Assembly: GCF_001047135.2 (NCBI RefSeq)
Contig: NZ_DF968083.1
Span: forward strand, 1 to 64,000
Length of the DNA stretch: 64,000 bases
Direction: 5' to 3'
Source of the DNA: Fructobacillus tropaeoli
Lineage (GTDB): Bacteria > Bacillota > Bacilli > Lactobacillales > Lactobacillaceae
Below, piece by piece: positions 16,681 through 25,141 of this stretch. The notes below the pieces were generated by a model. The model ran no database searches and had not been told where the DNA came from. It saw only the letters and a list, made by a program, of their open reading frames with translations. How positions within the stretch are numbered: the first letter of the stretch is position 1; each line of letters begins with the position of its first letter. The translations under genes were made by a program, and so were the position numbers.

Positions 16681-17773
16681 GATGGTTATCTGTTTCTTTC
16701 ACCAGCGGGAAGCGCAACCGGAAAACCGAACCGGAACCAAGCGCTGATTCAACCTGAACCTGGCCACCATAGGCGGCGACCATCTTTTTCACGATACTCA
16801 AGCCTAAACCATTTCCACCAGTTTGGTGCACCCGCGCCTTATCGACACGGTAAAAACGATCAAAAACGCGATCCAAGTCCTCAGCGGCAATTCCTTGACC
16901 GAAGTCTTGGACGCCAATATCAACCCAAGAACCGGATTCCGCCAAAGCCAAGTGAATTTCCTTCCGGTCGGTTGAGTACTTCAGAGCATTGTCGATCAAA
17001 ATAATCAGGAGTTGCTCCAAATGATCTGAACGCACTGCCACTTCAGCCGGAGCCCCCAAAGCATTGTCCAATGTCCACGAAAAATCTGGATGGACCATCT
17101 GCAAGTCGTGGTAAACCCGTTCCAAAACGGGTGCCACCTCAGTCTTTTCGGGTTGACTGCTGACCGTTAAGTTTTCTGCTCGAGTCAACATCAGCATTTC
17201 GTTGACCAAGGTTTCCATTCGAGATATCTCAGACAAGGAAGAGTGAATGGAATCTTCTAGGACCTCTGGATCATCCTTCCCCCAGCGTTCCAACAGCTCC
17301 AAATGTCCCTTAACGATGGCCACTGGGGTCCGCAATTCATGCGAGACATCTGAAACAAAATCCTGCTGAGCGTGGATAAGGCCCTGGACCTTATCCATCG
17401 TCTCGTTTTGCACCTGCCCCAAGTCATTGAGTTCCTTATTGTAGGCAACCGGCTTGACTCGGTCATCTGTCACAGGGTCCTCTTCAAAGGCCAGCATCGT
17501 TTCTTGTAACTTTTTAACTGGGCGCACCAAAAATTGAGCCAAAATCCAAGACAAGCAAATCGTCCAAATCACGGCGACAATGACTAGAAAAGCCCACCAA
17601 TGGCTCAGCTTCTCAATCGTTTCACCATGAATATTTGGGCCTAAAATCAGGTCTAAACAAAATAAGATCACGGCTAACAATAGTAAAAAACCCACCGACA
17701 AGGCCAGCGTCAATAACGTCTGGATTGAAAGGGTCGGTGAGACATCTTTTGTTTTCTGCTTGCTTGCTTTCAT
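16670..17773 (-). CDS. Sensor histidine kinase (short-loop, HAMP-containing)
   Basis: A 367-residue membrane kinase. Two helices (about 20-44 and 60-83) are separated by only some 15 residues, so there is no real extracellular sensor domain. A HAMP-like linker follows (from RPVKKLQETM), then the phospho-acceptor motif FVSDVSHELRTP with His145, the N box LLIILIDNALKYS, DFGQGI and GGNGLGLSIVKK. Its start has GGAGC six bases upstream and it begins one base after the response regulator stop. The short loop suggests sensing within the membrane or by a partner. The regulator resembles ArlR/CovR, but ArlS and CovS have large sensor loops, so the pair should not be named from those. Confidence 0.9.
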   Translation of the reverse strand: MKASKQKTKDVSPTLSIQTLLTLALSVGFLLLLAVILFCLDLILGPNIHGETIEKLSHWWAFLVIVAVIWTICLSWILAQFLVRPVKKLQETMLAFEEDPVTDDRVKPVAYNKELNDLGQVQNETMDKVQGLIHAQQDFVSDVSHELRTPVAIVKGHLELLERWGKDDPEVLEDSIHSSLSEISRMETLVNEMLMLTRAENLTVSSQPEKTEVAPVLERVYHDLQMVHPDFSWTLDNALGAPAEVAVRSDHLEQLLIILIDNALKYSTDRKEIHLALAESGSWVDIGVQDFGQGIAAEDLDRVFDRFYRVDKARVHQTGGNGLGLSIVKKMVAAYGGQVQVESALGSGSVFRLRFPLVKETDNHQKD

Positions 17774-17774
17774 C

Positions 17775-18464
17775 TTAGCTCCGCATTACATAACCCGTTC
17801 CACGAACAGTTTGGATATAAGAAGTCTTTGATTCTGGATCATCCAACTTATTACGCAAGTAACGGATATAAACATCAACAACGTTGGTTTCGATTTGTGT
17901 GTCAAAGCCCCAAACTTCTTTGAGTAACTTTTCGCGTGACTGAACAACATTAATGTTTTCAACCAATAGCAACAGCAAATCGTATTCACGCTTCGTCAAG
18001 TTAATCACTTGATCATCACGACGGGCAATCCGGTTTTCTTTTTCCAGTTGCAAGTTCTTAAAGCGAATAATCGAAGGTGACTTATCTGCTGGGTTTTGTT
18101 CAATATCGATTCGACGCAAAAGTGACCGCACGCGGGCCAACAATTCTTCAATGGCAAACGGCTTGACAACATAGTCATCAGCACCATAATCCAAACCTGA
18201 AACTCGGTCAATCACGGAGTCACGGGCCGTCATCATGATAATCGGTGTCTTCTTCACTTCACGCAAGCGACGAGCGACTTCAAAGCCATTTAATTCTGGC
18301 AACATCAAATCAAGCAAGATTAGGTCAAAGTCCTCGTTTAAGGCCTTGTCCAAGCCCTCGCGGCCGTTTAAGACCGTTTCCACGTCATAACCTTCATGCT
18401 TTAGCTCTAAACTGACGAACTTCGCCAAGTTTTCTTCATCTTCTACAATTAAAATCCGACTCAT
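17775..18464 (-). CDS. OmpR-family response regulator (ArlR/CovR-like)
   Basis: A 229-residue regulator. The receiver domain (1-118) has the acidic pair in VEDEENL, the phospho-acceptor Asp52 in LLDLMLPELNG, Thr in MMTARD and Lys in DYVVKPF. The C-terminal winged helix (about 130-229) has LTKREYDLLLLLVEN, VQSREKLLKEVWG and RYLRNKLDDPESK. The N-terminus MSRILIVEDEENLAKFVSLE is close to ArlR and CovR. GAGGGA precedes ATG 18464. Transcribed just before its kinase. A possible promoter (TTGACG, TAGAAT-like box) lies near 18520-18560. Confidence 0.92.
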   Translation of the reverse strand: MSRILIVEDEENLAKFVSLELKHEGYDVETVLNGREGLDKALNEDFDLILLDLMLPELNGFEVARRLREVKKTPIIMMTARDSVIDRVSGLDYGADDYVVKPFAIEELLARVRSLLRRIDIEQNPADKSPSIIRFKNLQLEKENRIARRDDQVINLTKREYDLLLLLVENINVVQSREKLLKEVWGFDTQIETNVVDVYIRYLRNKLDDPESKTSYIQTVRGTGYVMRS

Positions 18465-18564
18465 ATTTTCCCTCACGACGTCCCTGGATGCTCAATAGCT
18501 CAAGCGCCATCGAACAAAAATGAATAAGTTCTAATCTTATTCTACCATAAACGTCAAAATTTTC

Positions 18565-19128
18565 TCATTTTTTAAAGAAATCATCCAGTTTCGACAGGCG
18601 GGGATCAAGAGCCTGTTTCTCATCTGTTGCTTCTTCTTTCTTTTCTTGTTCTTGTTTGGCAAAGTCCTCTTCTGAGATAACTTGCCAGTCCTGACCAGTT
18701 GGCAGGTCTGCCCCTGCGGCCTCTTCTGTGGTCAAAATTTGACTTGGCAAAACGGCTACCAAATTATCTAAGATAACCGAATCCAAGTCCAGGCTGCTTT
18801 CTTCTAAAACAAAAACTGTCTCATCCTCATCAAAACGTTGTAAGCGCTCTTCATCAGCCACATAGGTTTCATGGATATCAACAGCAGTTGACCAATCAAC
18901 CGGTGCAAGTGACCGTGATGATGGCAGGATTAAATCAGCATGGACACTGGCAGACAAAATGATGTCTTCGTTTGCCAATGTTTTAATGGTCCCCTTAACC
19001 TGCACGAATGGCGCCTTAATAATTAAATCAGAAAAACGCTCATCAATCAAATATTGTAGGTCTAATTTTTCATCAATTACTAATGGGCTTTGTTGAAACT
19101 TTGCTAATTGTTGTTTGGCATACTTCAT
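18565..19128 (-). CDS. YceD family (DUF177) protein
   Basis: A 187-residue cytosolic protein of the YceD/DUF177 family, usually encoded before rpmF and linked to 23S rRNA accumulation. Seen: the N-terminal strand pattern, FVQVKGTIKTLANEDIILSA, and VDWSTAVDIHETYV, followed by an acidic Glu/Lys-rich tail ending LSKLDDFFKK. AGGAG lies seven bases before ATG 19128, just after the TmcAL stop, so it is coupled to that gene. No rpmF follows here; the next gene downstream is the response regulator on the same strand. Confidence 0.85.
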   Translation of the reverse strand: MKYAKQQLAKFQQSPLVIDEKLDLQYLIDERFSDLIIKAPFVQVKGTIKTLANEDIILSASVHADLILPSSRSLAPVDWSTAVDIHETYVADEERLQRFDEDETVFVLEESSLDLDSVILDNLVAVLPSQILTTEEAAGADLPTGQDWQVISEEDFAKQEQEKKEEATDEKQALDPRLSKLDDFFKK

Positions 19129-19132
19129 AATT

Positions 19133-20314
19133 TTACTCCTGACCTTGATAAATTGGCTTGCGGCCGACGTCTTGCCCCTGCTTGGCATGGGTTTGACCAG
19201 CTAATATCTGCCACATTTGTCCGGCCTTATAATCGAGTCGTAAATTAGCTTTCGCCAAGGACATGTCGACTCTTGAAATAATTGGCAGCGTTACTGTTCG
19301 CTTGACTTCACTCAAATAGGCCTGGCCCAAATCATTAAAGCCGAGCAAGCGGATATAAGAATCCGCCATCGCGGCCTGCATTTGATCGACCTTAATGTTC
19401 AAAAGTGTGTACAACAACGTTCGTTGAATGCGAGCAAAGGTGTAGCGCTTAGTCTTTACTGATTTAATAAAGGACTGGTAAGACTGTGGTCCTTCAACAG
19501 CAGCTGCAACACCCGCCAGTCGGTGTTCCAAACCTTCGGCCATTTGGTACACCTGGCCTAGCTGACCGACCGTATCAGTCAACAGGCGGTAGCGAAGCAA
19601 CTCAAAGAAGGGCTTTTCAAACGCTAAAGCGGTTGGCTTTGTTGACAGGGCCTCGAAGGCTTGGTCAGAAACGACTGGCTTGATTTTTTCAAACTTGCCC
19701 TTGTGAAGAGCAAGTCGAATTGAAGAGGCCGAAGCAATCGTCTGCCCCTCCTCAAAGGTCTGATCATGGTAACTCGCTTCCAAACGGCCAATTGGGTGCA
19801 ATTGCATTTCCTGACCACTCGCAACCACGGCTTTGGCATAGGAAAATGCCAAAATATCATTTGGATCTTCCATTTTAAAGCCAGTCTGCTCTTCTAGCTG
19901 TTGAGCGTAGGCCGAAGCATAGGTCTGAGTCCGGTCAGTAAACTGCCCTTCGCTTTCGATAGTCAAGGCTTGCTTGGCCAAATCCAGAAAGTCAACTTCC
20001 GGGTGTTCCGAACCAAAAACCAGGTCTTTAACACCCAGCGCTTGCAAAATTTGAATGGCGCCAGCTGCAAACAAGTGGCCAGGTTGCACCGCATAAAAGA
20101 CCGGTAATTCAACCACCAAATCGGCACCAGCAGCCAAAGCCAGTTTGGTCCGCTCCCACTTATCCAAAATGGCCGGTTCACCACGCTGGACAAAGTTGCC
20201 AGACATCACCACTACTGCTAAATCAGCATTCGTTAGCTCTTTGGCCTTTTGAATATGATAGGCGTGGCCATTATGGAAGGGGTTATATTCTGCAATAATA
20301 CCGACTGCTTTCAT
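19133..20314 (-). CDS. tmcAL: tRNA(Met) cytidine acetate ligase (YlbM family)
   Basis: A 393-residue enzyme that in bacilli activates acetate with ATP and acetylates C34 of elongator tRNA(Met). The nucleotidyltransferase HxGH-type motif is at the N-terminus (GIIAEYNPFHNGHAYHI), followed by VVMSGNFVQRGEPAILDKW, GADLVVELPV and FGSEHP. AAGGAGG lies before ATG 20314, overlapping the stop of the methyltransferase gene by four bases (ATGA), a classic coupling signal. Length is typical (about 390-410). Confidence 0.92.
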   Translation of the reverse strand: MKAVGIIAEYNPFHNGHAYHIQKAKELTNADLAVVVMSGNFVQRGEPAILDKWERTKLALAAGADLVVELPVFYAVQPGHLFAAGAIQILQALGVKDLVFGSEHPEVDFLDLAKQALTIESEGQFTDRTQTYASAYAQQLEEQTGFKMEDPNDILAFSYAKAVVASGQEMQLHPIGRLEASYHDQTFEEGQTIASASSIRLALHKGKFEKIKPVVSDQAFEALSTKPTALAFEKPFFELLRYRLLTDTVGQLGQVYQMAEGLEHRLAGVAAAVEGPQSYQSFIKSVKTKRYTFARIQRTLLYTLLNIKVDQMQAAMADSYIRLLGFNDLGQAYLSEVKRTVTLPIISRVDMSLAKANLRLDYKAGQMWQILAGQTHAKQGQDVGRKPIYQGQE

Positions 20315-21075
20315 GATACTCCTCCTTTATGAGCCACAAAGAACCAGCGATCATCCTGATCATCAGCTGTTTTACGGCCAAAATCAGCACTGATTTCTAC
20401 TTGGTCAAAGCCAGCCTTGCGCAAGGCCTTTTGGTAGTAAGCCATATCATAGGTCTGTTCGTGATGAACTTCGCGCACTAGGTTAAAGGCATCGATATCC
20501 TCATTGTACAAAAAGAACTTTAAATCATGATCAACGGAATTCTTTTCTTCACCGGGGAAACTAGTCCACATAAAGATTTGGTCCGGATCATCATCATTGT
20601 TATAGCAGTAATTGTCATACAAAACATTGACTTGGTAGGGCGTAATGACATCGAATAAGAAGGTCCCACCGGGCTCCAAGTGATCGTAAACCTGCTTAAG
20701 GCCCGCTTGAAAATCAGCTTTCCCAGGCAGGTAGTTAAAGGTATCCGCAAAGGAAACAATGGCCGGATACTTTTCTTCCCAATCTGAAAAATCGCGAATA
20801 TCGGCCTCCAATAAACGTAGGTCAACATTTGCCTCTTCGGCATGCTTTTGCGCCAAGGAGAGCATGGCGGGTGCCATATCTAAGAGATCAACTGTAAAGC
20901 CTTTTTTCGCCAATAAAACAGCCAGGCGACCAGCGCCACCACCCAAATCAAGAATTTTACTAGCGGGTAGATGGTCTTCTACATAGTGCTGCCAGTCCAC
21001 GTACAAATCACCATCGAAGAGATTGTCATAGAGGCTAGCAAAGGTTTGGTATGGTGCATTATTTTCGTCAGTCAT
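20311..21075 (-). CDS. Class I SAM-dependent methyltransferase (YqeM-like)
   Basis: A 254-residue methyltransferase. The Rossmann fold motif I reads ILDLGGGAGRLAVLLAKKG, then VDLLDMAPAMLSLA, LEADIRDFSD and a C-terminal substrate lid rich in aromatics. It occupies the yqeM position of the ribosome-assembly cluster, after rsfS and before tmcAL. Its substrate is unknown. ATG 21075 is preceded by a weak GTGAGA site; an in-frame extension to 21126 is less likely. Its stop overlaps the tmcAL start by four bases. Confidence 0.88.
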   Translation of the reverse strand: MTDENNAPYQTFASLYDNLFDGDLYVDWQHYVEDHLPASKILDLGGGAGRLAVLLAKKGFTVDLLDMAPAMLSLAQKHAEEANVDLRLLEADIRDFSDWEEKYPAIVSFADTFNYLPGKADFQAGLKQVYDHLEPGGTFLFDVITPYQVNVLYDNYCYNNDDDPDQIFMWTSFPGEEKNSVDHDLKFFLYNEDIDAFNLVREVHHEQTYDMAYYQKALRKAGFDQVEISADFGRKTADDQDDRWFFVAHKGGVS

Positions 21076-21153
21076 CTTTTTCTCACTTAAACAACATTGG
21101 CTGGTGGCCAGTCCATCAAAGACCAACCCCCAGCCAGATATCTTACTGATTGA

Positions 21154-21528
21154 TTAATATACTTCTTCTGCGAGGTAATTCGTTAAGTCGACATTTTCAG
21201 CATCGAACCAAAGGCGGTCCAGATGGTAGAAATCACGAGACTCTTCATCAAAAACATGGACGATAATATCACCGAGGTCTAATGAAACCCATTCGGCACG
21301 GTCGTAGCCCTCAATATTGAGTACCTGTCCCCCGGCCTTTTGGACTTCTTCCTTGACTTCACGGACAATCGCTTGCACCTGGCGGCTAGAACCCGCCGAT
21401 GCAATCACAAAGTAGTCAGCCAGCAAGGATACCTTTTGCATATCTAAGGCGGTGATGCGATCACCGTGCTTGCTATCAATGGCGGAAACGACTGTTTGCA
21501 ACAAATCCTTTGAATTGATGGTTGTCAT
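21154..21528 (-). CDS. rsfS: Ribosomal silencing factor RsfS
   Basis: A 124-residue RsfS (Iojap family) protein that binds uL14 and prevents subunit joining under starvation. Conserved pieces: DRITALDMQKVSLLADYFVI, ASAGSSRQVQAI, GYDRAEWVSLDLGDIIVHVF and FYHLDRLWFDAE. AAGGAG precedes the ATG. It follows yqeK by 12 bases, as in most Firmicutes. Confidence 0.95.
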   Translation of the reverse strand: MTTINSKDLLQTVVSAIDSKHGDRITALDMQKVSLLADYFVIASAGSSRQVQAIVREVKEEVQKAGGQVLNIEGYDRAEWVSLDLGDIIVHVFDEESRDFYHLDRLWFDAENVDLTNYLAEEVY

Positions 21529-21540
21529 GTAAACTCCTTC

Positions 21541-22125
21541 TTATTCTGCAAAATGACGAGCCCAGTCATTATAACTGGTGAAGGTCTTGGGATAGATCAC
21601 GTTACCATTCTCGGCCAAAAACGAGAGGGTGTGCTGTAATTGATAAAACACACCCCGGTCCAAGGACTTATCCGTGATTTCTCGGGCCTCTTTGACACCG
21701 GGAAAATCACGACCAGTTTCCAAGTAATCGGCCATGAAAACAATCTTCGCTAAAGTCGGCATCTCAACACCGTCTCCAGTTGTGTGCAACCGAACTGCAT
21801 CTAGGATGGCTGGGTCATCAATCCCCAGTTCATCTTGAATCATTTCTGCCCCAACAACACCGTGCCAAATAGCTCGGCTCCAGTTTTTCAAATCAGGATC
21901 CAAGTGAAAACGGTCAATTGCTGCTAAAAAGTCCTCAGCTGGCCGTTCTTTGGCGTAGTCGTGGACCAAACCGGCCAATGCCGCTTGGTTCTCATCAACA
22001 CCATTTTCTTGAGCCAACTTACGGGCATAGTCTGAAACGCGTAAGCAATGTTGGAACCGGCCATCTGAAAGCTGGGCCGAAACCTTTTTTTCAACTGCAT
22101 GCAACTCTTCTTCAAAAGCTGTCAT
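21541..22125 (-). CDS. yqeK: HD-domain Ap4A hydrolase YqeK
   Basis: A 194-residue metal-dependent HD phosphohydrolase; homologs split symmetrical diadenosine tetraphosphate into two ADP. Seen: RFQHCLRVSDYARKLA (first His), GLVHDYAKE (HD pair), WHGVVGAEMIQDELG and MADYLETGRDFPGV. GAGGGGGA precedes the ATG. In related genomes nadD lies directly upstream; here the gap to yhbY is 42 bases and holds no gene. Confidence 0.93.
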   Translation of the reverse strand: MTAFEEELHAVEKKVSAQLSDGRFQHCLRVSDYARKLAQENGVDENQAALAGLVHDYAKERPAEDFLAAIDRFHLDPDLKNWSRAIWHGVVGAEMIQDELGIDDPAILDAVRLHTTGDGVEMPTLAKIVFMADYLETGRDFPGVKEAREITDKSLDRGVFYQLQHTLSFLAENGNVIYPKTFTSYNDWARHFAE

Positions 22126-22167
22126 CTGTTCCCCCTCTTCACAAAATTTAGTGGAAAAGTCCTCTGT

Positions 22168-22485
22168 CTAACGAATCTTTTCCACTTCAACTGAATACTT
22201 CACATATTTGGCATCCGTTGCTGGTTCATACAAGACCAAGGTCTTTCCAATTACCTGAGCAACCGTCACCGTTGATTCTTCTTCAATAAAGGCAGCCAAG
22301 TCCTTGGCTGACCAGTCACTTCCTTGTTGCAAGTTGACCTTAATCAACTCACGCTTAGCCAACGCCTTTTTGACCTCTGCCAACCATTCCTGGTTAGCTC
22401 CGGCTTTCCCAACAGAGAAAATCGGTGTTAACCCGTTCGCCTGTGACCGCAGGTAGCGTTTTTGTTTTCCAGTTAAATTTTGCAT
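22168..22485 (-). CDS. yhbY: YhbY family RNA-binding protein (CRM domain)
   Basis: A 105-residue CRM-domain protein associated with pre-50S particles. Conserved: LTGKQKRYLRSQANGL, IFSVGKAGANQEWL, IKVNLQQGS and VAQVIGKTLVLYEP. Its ATG shares one base with the yqeH stop (TAATG), so translation is coupled. Confidence 0.94.
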   Translation of the reverse strand: MQNLTGKQKRYLRSQANGLTPIFSVGKAGANQEWLAEVKKALAKRELIKVNLQQGSDWSAKDLAAFIEEESTVTVAQVIGKTLVLYEPATDAKYVKYSVEVEKIR

Positions 22486-23669
22486 TAAATCATTGCCTTT
22501 CGTAAGAAGACCCCGACTCCCTTAGGAGCATAGGCCTGGACGTGAATCCCAGCTGGCAGGGTAATAAAGCCCAAACCAGCATAGACCAAGTCCGTCTTTT
22601 CGTTAATTTTAAATTCGTATTTAGCGAAGTCAACATTTTCATCAGCTGGTGCTGGTGTCAATAATTGCCCTTTGTGCTTTGCATAGAAATCATCTGCACC
22701 CTGACGTTTCGTGCGATGAATCATCAGATTATTTTCAAAGTAAGCCGTAACAGCCGCTTTTGCTCCGTCTGCAGGACCAGTTACCAAATCAAAGCGCGCT
22801 AGAGCTCCGAAGAAAAGTGTTTGATCCGGATTTAATTGATAAGTCCGGGATTTAATCTCAGCCTTTGGCAAAACATACTTTAAATCTTTATCAGTCACCC
22901 AATGGGCGTACTGATCCTTTTTAATAATCCCGGGTGTATCAATCAAAGATTGGCCATCGTCCAATGGAATCGCAATTTGATCCAAGGTCGTTCCTGGGAA
23001 GCGTGAAGTCGTGATTAACTCTTGAACACCTGTTTTTGACTTAATAATTTGATTAATCAAGGTTGATTTACCAACATTGGTTGTTCCAACGACGTAAACG
23101 TCACGGCCATCGCGCAGTGTATCAATTTTATCTAAAATTTGATCCAAATTTTTTGGATGGGCAGCAGAAACAAGTTCAATCCCAACGGGGTTAATGCCCT
23201 GTTCCTTTAACTGTCCTTGGACCCAATTCTTTAACTTATGTTCCTTTAAGGACTTAGGCAACAAATCCACCTTGTTGGCAAGGACCAAAATTGGATTCTC
23301 TTGGCCAACAAAGCGTGGTAGGCCAGGGATTGTTGACCCTGAAAAATCAAACAAATCCAAAACGTAGACAATCAAAGACTTCGTCTTAGAAACCTGGTGA
23401 AGCAAATTAGCAAAGTCATCATCCGTTAATTCAACAGGTTGAATTTCGTTATAATGGCGCAAACGGAAGCAACGTTGGCACAGTAACTCTTCGGCCATCA
23501 GTTGCTTCTTTAAAGCGGAAAGTGGCAAAAAACCAGCTTCTTCCTTATGATCAATTTGCATTTTAGCGCCACAACCAATGCAGTATAATCCCTCAGCTAA
23601 AGCTTCCTGGACTTCTTCATCGGTTGCAATCGTTTGCACTTGTTCTTGCTCAAATTCTTTTTCTGTCAT
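22485..23669 (-). CDS. yqeH: Ribosome biogenesis GTPase YqeH
   Basis: A 394-residue circularly permuted GTPase needed for 30S assembly. An N-terminal zinc finger (GLYCIGCGAKM ... LLCQRCFRLRHYNE, four cysteines) precedes the permuted G motifs: G4 NKVDLLPKS, then G1 GTTNVGKSTLIN and G3 DTPGI, followed by a C-terminal RNA-binding part. The start is ATG 23669, overlapping the yqeG stop (TGATG). A TTG one codon earlier is possible but less likely. Confidence 0.95.
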   Translation of the reverse strand: MTEKEFEQEQVQTIATDEEVQEALAEGLYCIGCGAKMQIDHKEEAGFLPLSALKKQLMAEELLCQRCFRLRHYNEIQPVELTDDDFANLLHQVSKTKSLIVYVLDLFDFSGSTIPGLPRFVGQENPILVLANKVDLLPKSLKEHKLKNWVQGQLKEQGINPVGIELVSAAHPKNLDQILDKIDTLRDGRDVYVVGTTNVGKSTLINQIIKSKTGVQELITTSRFPGTTLDQIAIPLDDGQSLIDTPGIIKKDQYAHWVTDKDLKYVLPKAEIKSRTYQLNPDQTLFFGALARFDLVTGPADGAKAAVTAYFENNLMIHRTKRQGADDFYAKHKGQLLTPAPADENVDFAKYEFKINEKTDLVYAGLGFITLPAGIHVQAYAPKGVGVFLRKAMI

Positions 23670-24232
23670 CAATTTTTATCATTTTCCCTAGCAGAAACAG
23701 CTTCCTTGAAAGTTGCGTGCCAGATTAGCGGTTGCTTTTGGCTATAAATCAGTTTTTTAGCTAACTTTTCAAGTGACCGGTTGAACCAAGTTTGCCACAT
23801 GTCTGATTCGACCAATTGCTTGACCAAAACAGATTTAACGCCAGCCAAGTGAGCCGCCCAAACATCGGTTAGCATCTGATCACCAACCATCAACACATCT
23901 TCTTTTTGCAAGCCCTGCTTTTTGAGTACCTTCAAAATGCCACGCGGCAACGGCTTCAAGGACCAGGCAACATAGTCAACATCCAAACCAGAAACAGCCT
24001 TCTCGACTCGATCCCAGGTGTTATTTGAAACGACGACAACCTCAATCCCGGCTGCTTTAAGTTCTTTTAACCAAGCATGCAATTCAGGTGTCCCATTGGG
24101 GTTATTCCAAGCCAGCAACGTATTATCTAAGTCTGTTAATACGGCTTTTACGCCTTGGTCTTTTAACTCCGCCACCGATAAGTTATAGACGGACTCAACC
24201 GTATAGGTGGGCTTTAAAAAATTAAGGGGCAT
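23669..24232 (-). CDS. yqeG: YqeG family HAD IIIA-type phosphatase
   Basis: A 187-residue HAD-superfamily phosphatase. The nucleophile motif is DLDNTLLAWN, motif II VVVSNNTWDRV, and motif III/IV MVGDQMLTDVWAAHLAGVK. The substrate is not known. AAGGA lies before the ATG. It is the first gene of the yqeG-yqeH-yhbY-yqeK-rsfS-yqeM-tmcAL-yceD series, each coupled or closely spaced. A -10-like TATAAT at 24265-24270 on minus likely starts the operon. Confidence 0.93.
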   Translation of the reverse strand: MPLNFLKPTYTVESVYNLSVAELKDQGVKAVLTDLDNTLLAWNNPNGTPELHAWLKELKAAGIEVVVVSNNTWDRVEKAVSGLDVDYVAWSLKPLPRGILKVLKKQGLQKEDVLMVGDQMLTDVWAAHLAGVKSVLVKQLVESDMWQTWFNRSLEKLAKKLIYSQKQPLIWHATFKEAVSARENDKN

Positions 24233-24264
24233 ATCTGTCTTCCTTTTTTATTTCCTTAGTCCCT

Positions 24265-24270
24265 ATTATA
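24265..24270 (-). promoter_or_regulatory. -10 box before the yqeG operon
   Basis: TATAAT on minus, about 30 bases before the yqeG start; a -35 (TTGCTC) is seen only at the long spacing of 19 bases. Confidence 0.5.
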
Positions 24271-24293
24271 CACGATTAGGCCTTTCTTCGAGC

Positions 24294-24322
24294 AAAAAAG
24301 GACCCCTTAACGGGGCCCTTTT
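24294..24322. terminator. Terminator after the Apf-like gene
   Basis: AAAAGGACCCC pairs with GGGGCCCTTTT (one mismatch) with A and T runs on both sides. It ends the minus-strand Apf-like gene before the yqeG promoter. Confidence 0.85.
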
Positions 24323-24341
24323 GTTTTCCGATTTTTATAGC

Positions 24342-25001
24342 TTAGTACCAACCATTACTTTGGAAGTGACTAATAGCATTTGCTACAGAACCATAGCGGG
24401 CAGCAATATAAGCCTGCATAGCCTGTAATTGAACGGCATAATTACCTTGGTAGTTTTGGCCAGGTACATAAGTTGCATAGGCCGCAGGAGACAATTGTCC
24501 GATACCATAGAATTGTCCGTTTTGTGCATTCACGTTTCCGCCTGATTCACGAGAAATCAACCAGTTAATGTCACCAGAGGCTGTTGAAGTTGTTGCAGCT
24601 GCTGATGTCGTTGCTGTTGATACGGAAGAAGTTGATGCAGCTGCCGTGCTTGTCGATGAAGCTTGGGCAGCAGTTGAAGTGGCCACAGGCGTAGCTTGCG
24701 CTGCCTGAGTTGTCGTTGCAGACAACGAAGTCACTTGGCTTTGACTGTTGGATGTATCGTCAGATGCACTGGCAGTGTCATCATCAGATGAAGCAACAGT
24801 CTGGCTAGCTGCAGTATTTTCCAAGCTCTTGAGATTATCAACAGATGAAACGGCAGTAGAAACCTTCTTGGTGTTCACTGAGTCAGTAACCTTGACCGCT
24901 TGGTCAGAGGTTGATTTTCCTTTATTAAATTGTGTGTTGGCGGCAGTCAGTGCTAAACCGGCTACGGCCATACTTGTAAGTAAAACTTTATTAAACATCA
25001 T
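24342..25001 (-). CDS. Secreted Apf/transglycosylase-like cell-surface protein
   Basis: A protein of about 219 residues with an N-terminal signal peptide (MFNKVLLTSMAVAGLALTAA then NTQF). A long low-complexity linker of Ser, Thr, Ala and Gln (about residues 45-145) links to a C-terminal domain (about 150-219) starting INWLISRESGGNVNAQNG, with FYGIGQLSP and SHFQSNGWY. This is the aggregation-promoting-factor / resuscitation-factor-like domain of lactobacilli, with the Glu of the transglycosylase fold in SRESGG. ATG 25001 or 24998 follows GGGGA. It likely acts on or binds peptidoglycan. A WalR-like direct repeat lies upstream. Confidence 0.85.
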   Translation of the reverse strand: MMFNKVLLTSMAVAGLALTAANTQFNKGKSTSDQAVKVTDSVNTKKVSTAVSSVDNLKSLENTAASQTVASSDDDTASASDDTSNSQSQVTSLSATTTQAAQATPVATSTAAQASSTSTAAASTSSVSTATTSAAATTSTASGDINWLISRESGGNVNAQNGQFYGIGQLSPAAYATYVPGQNYQGNYAVQLQAMQAYIAARYGSVANAISHFQSNGWY

Positions 25002-25045
25002 GGTTATTATTTTCCCCAATCAATATTACGAGAATATTAAAACAG

Positions 25046-25062
25046 ATAACGCTTCCGTAACG
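25046..25062 (-). promoter_or_regulatory. WalR-like direct repeat upstream of the Apf-like gene
   Basis: On minus CGTTAC-GGAAG-CGTTAT is a tandem repeat with five-base spacing. It matches the WalR (YycF) pattern TGTWAH-N5-TGTWAH except that the first T of each half is C. WalR controls wall hydrolases, so the position is sensible, but the mismatches make this tentative. Confidence 0.4.
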
Positions 25063-25141
25063 TTCGTCAGGAAAATATACAAACACAGGATATTTTGTAT
25101 CAGAACTACTCGATTTCGAGAAATTCGCGTTTATCTAAGTG

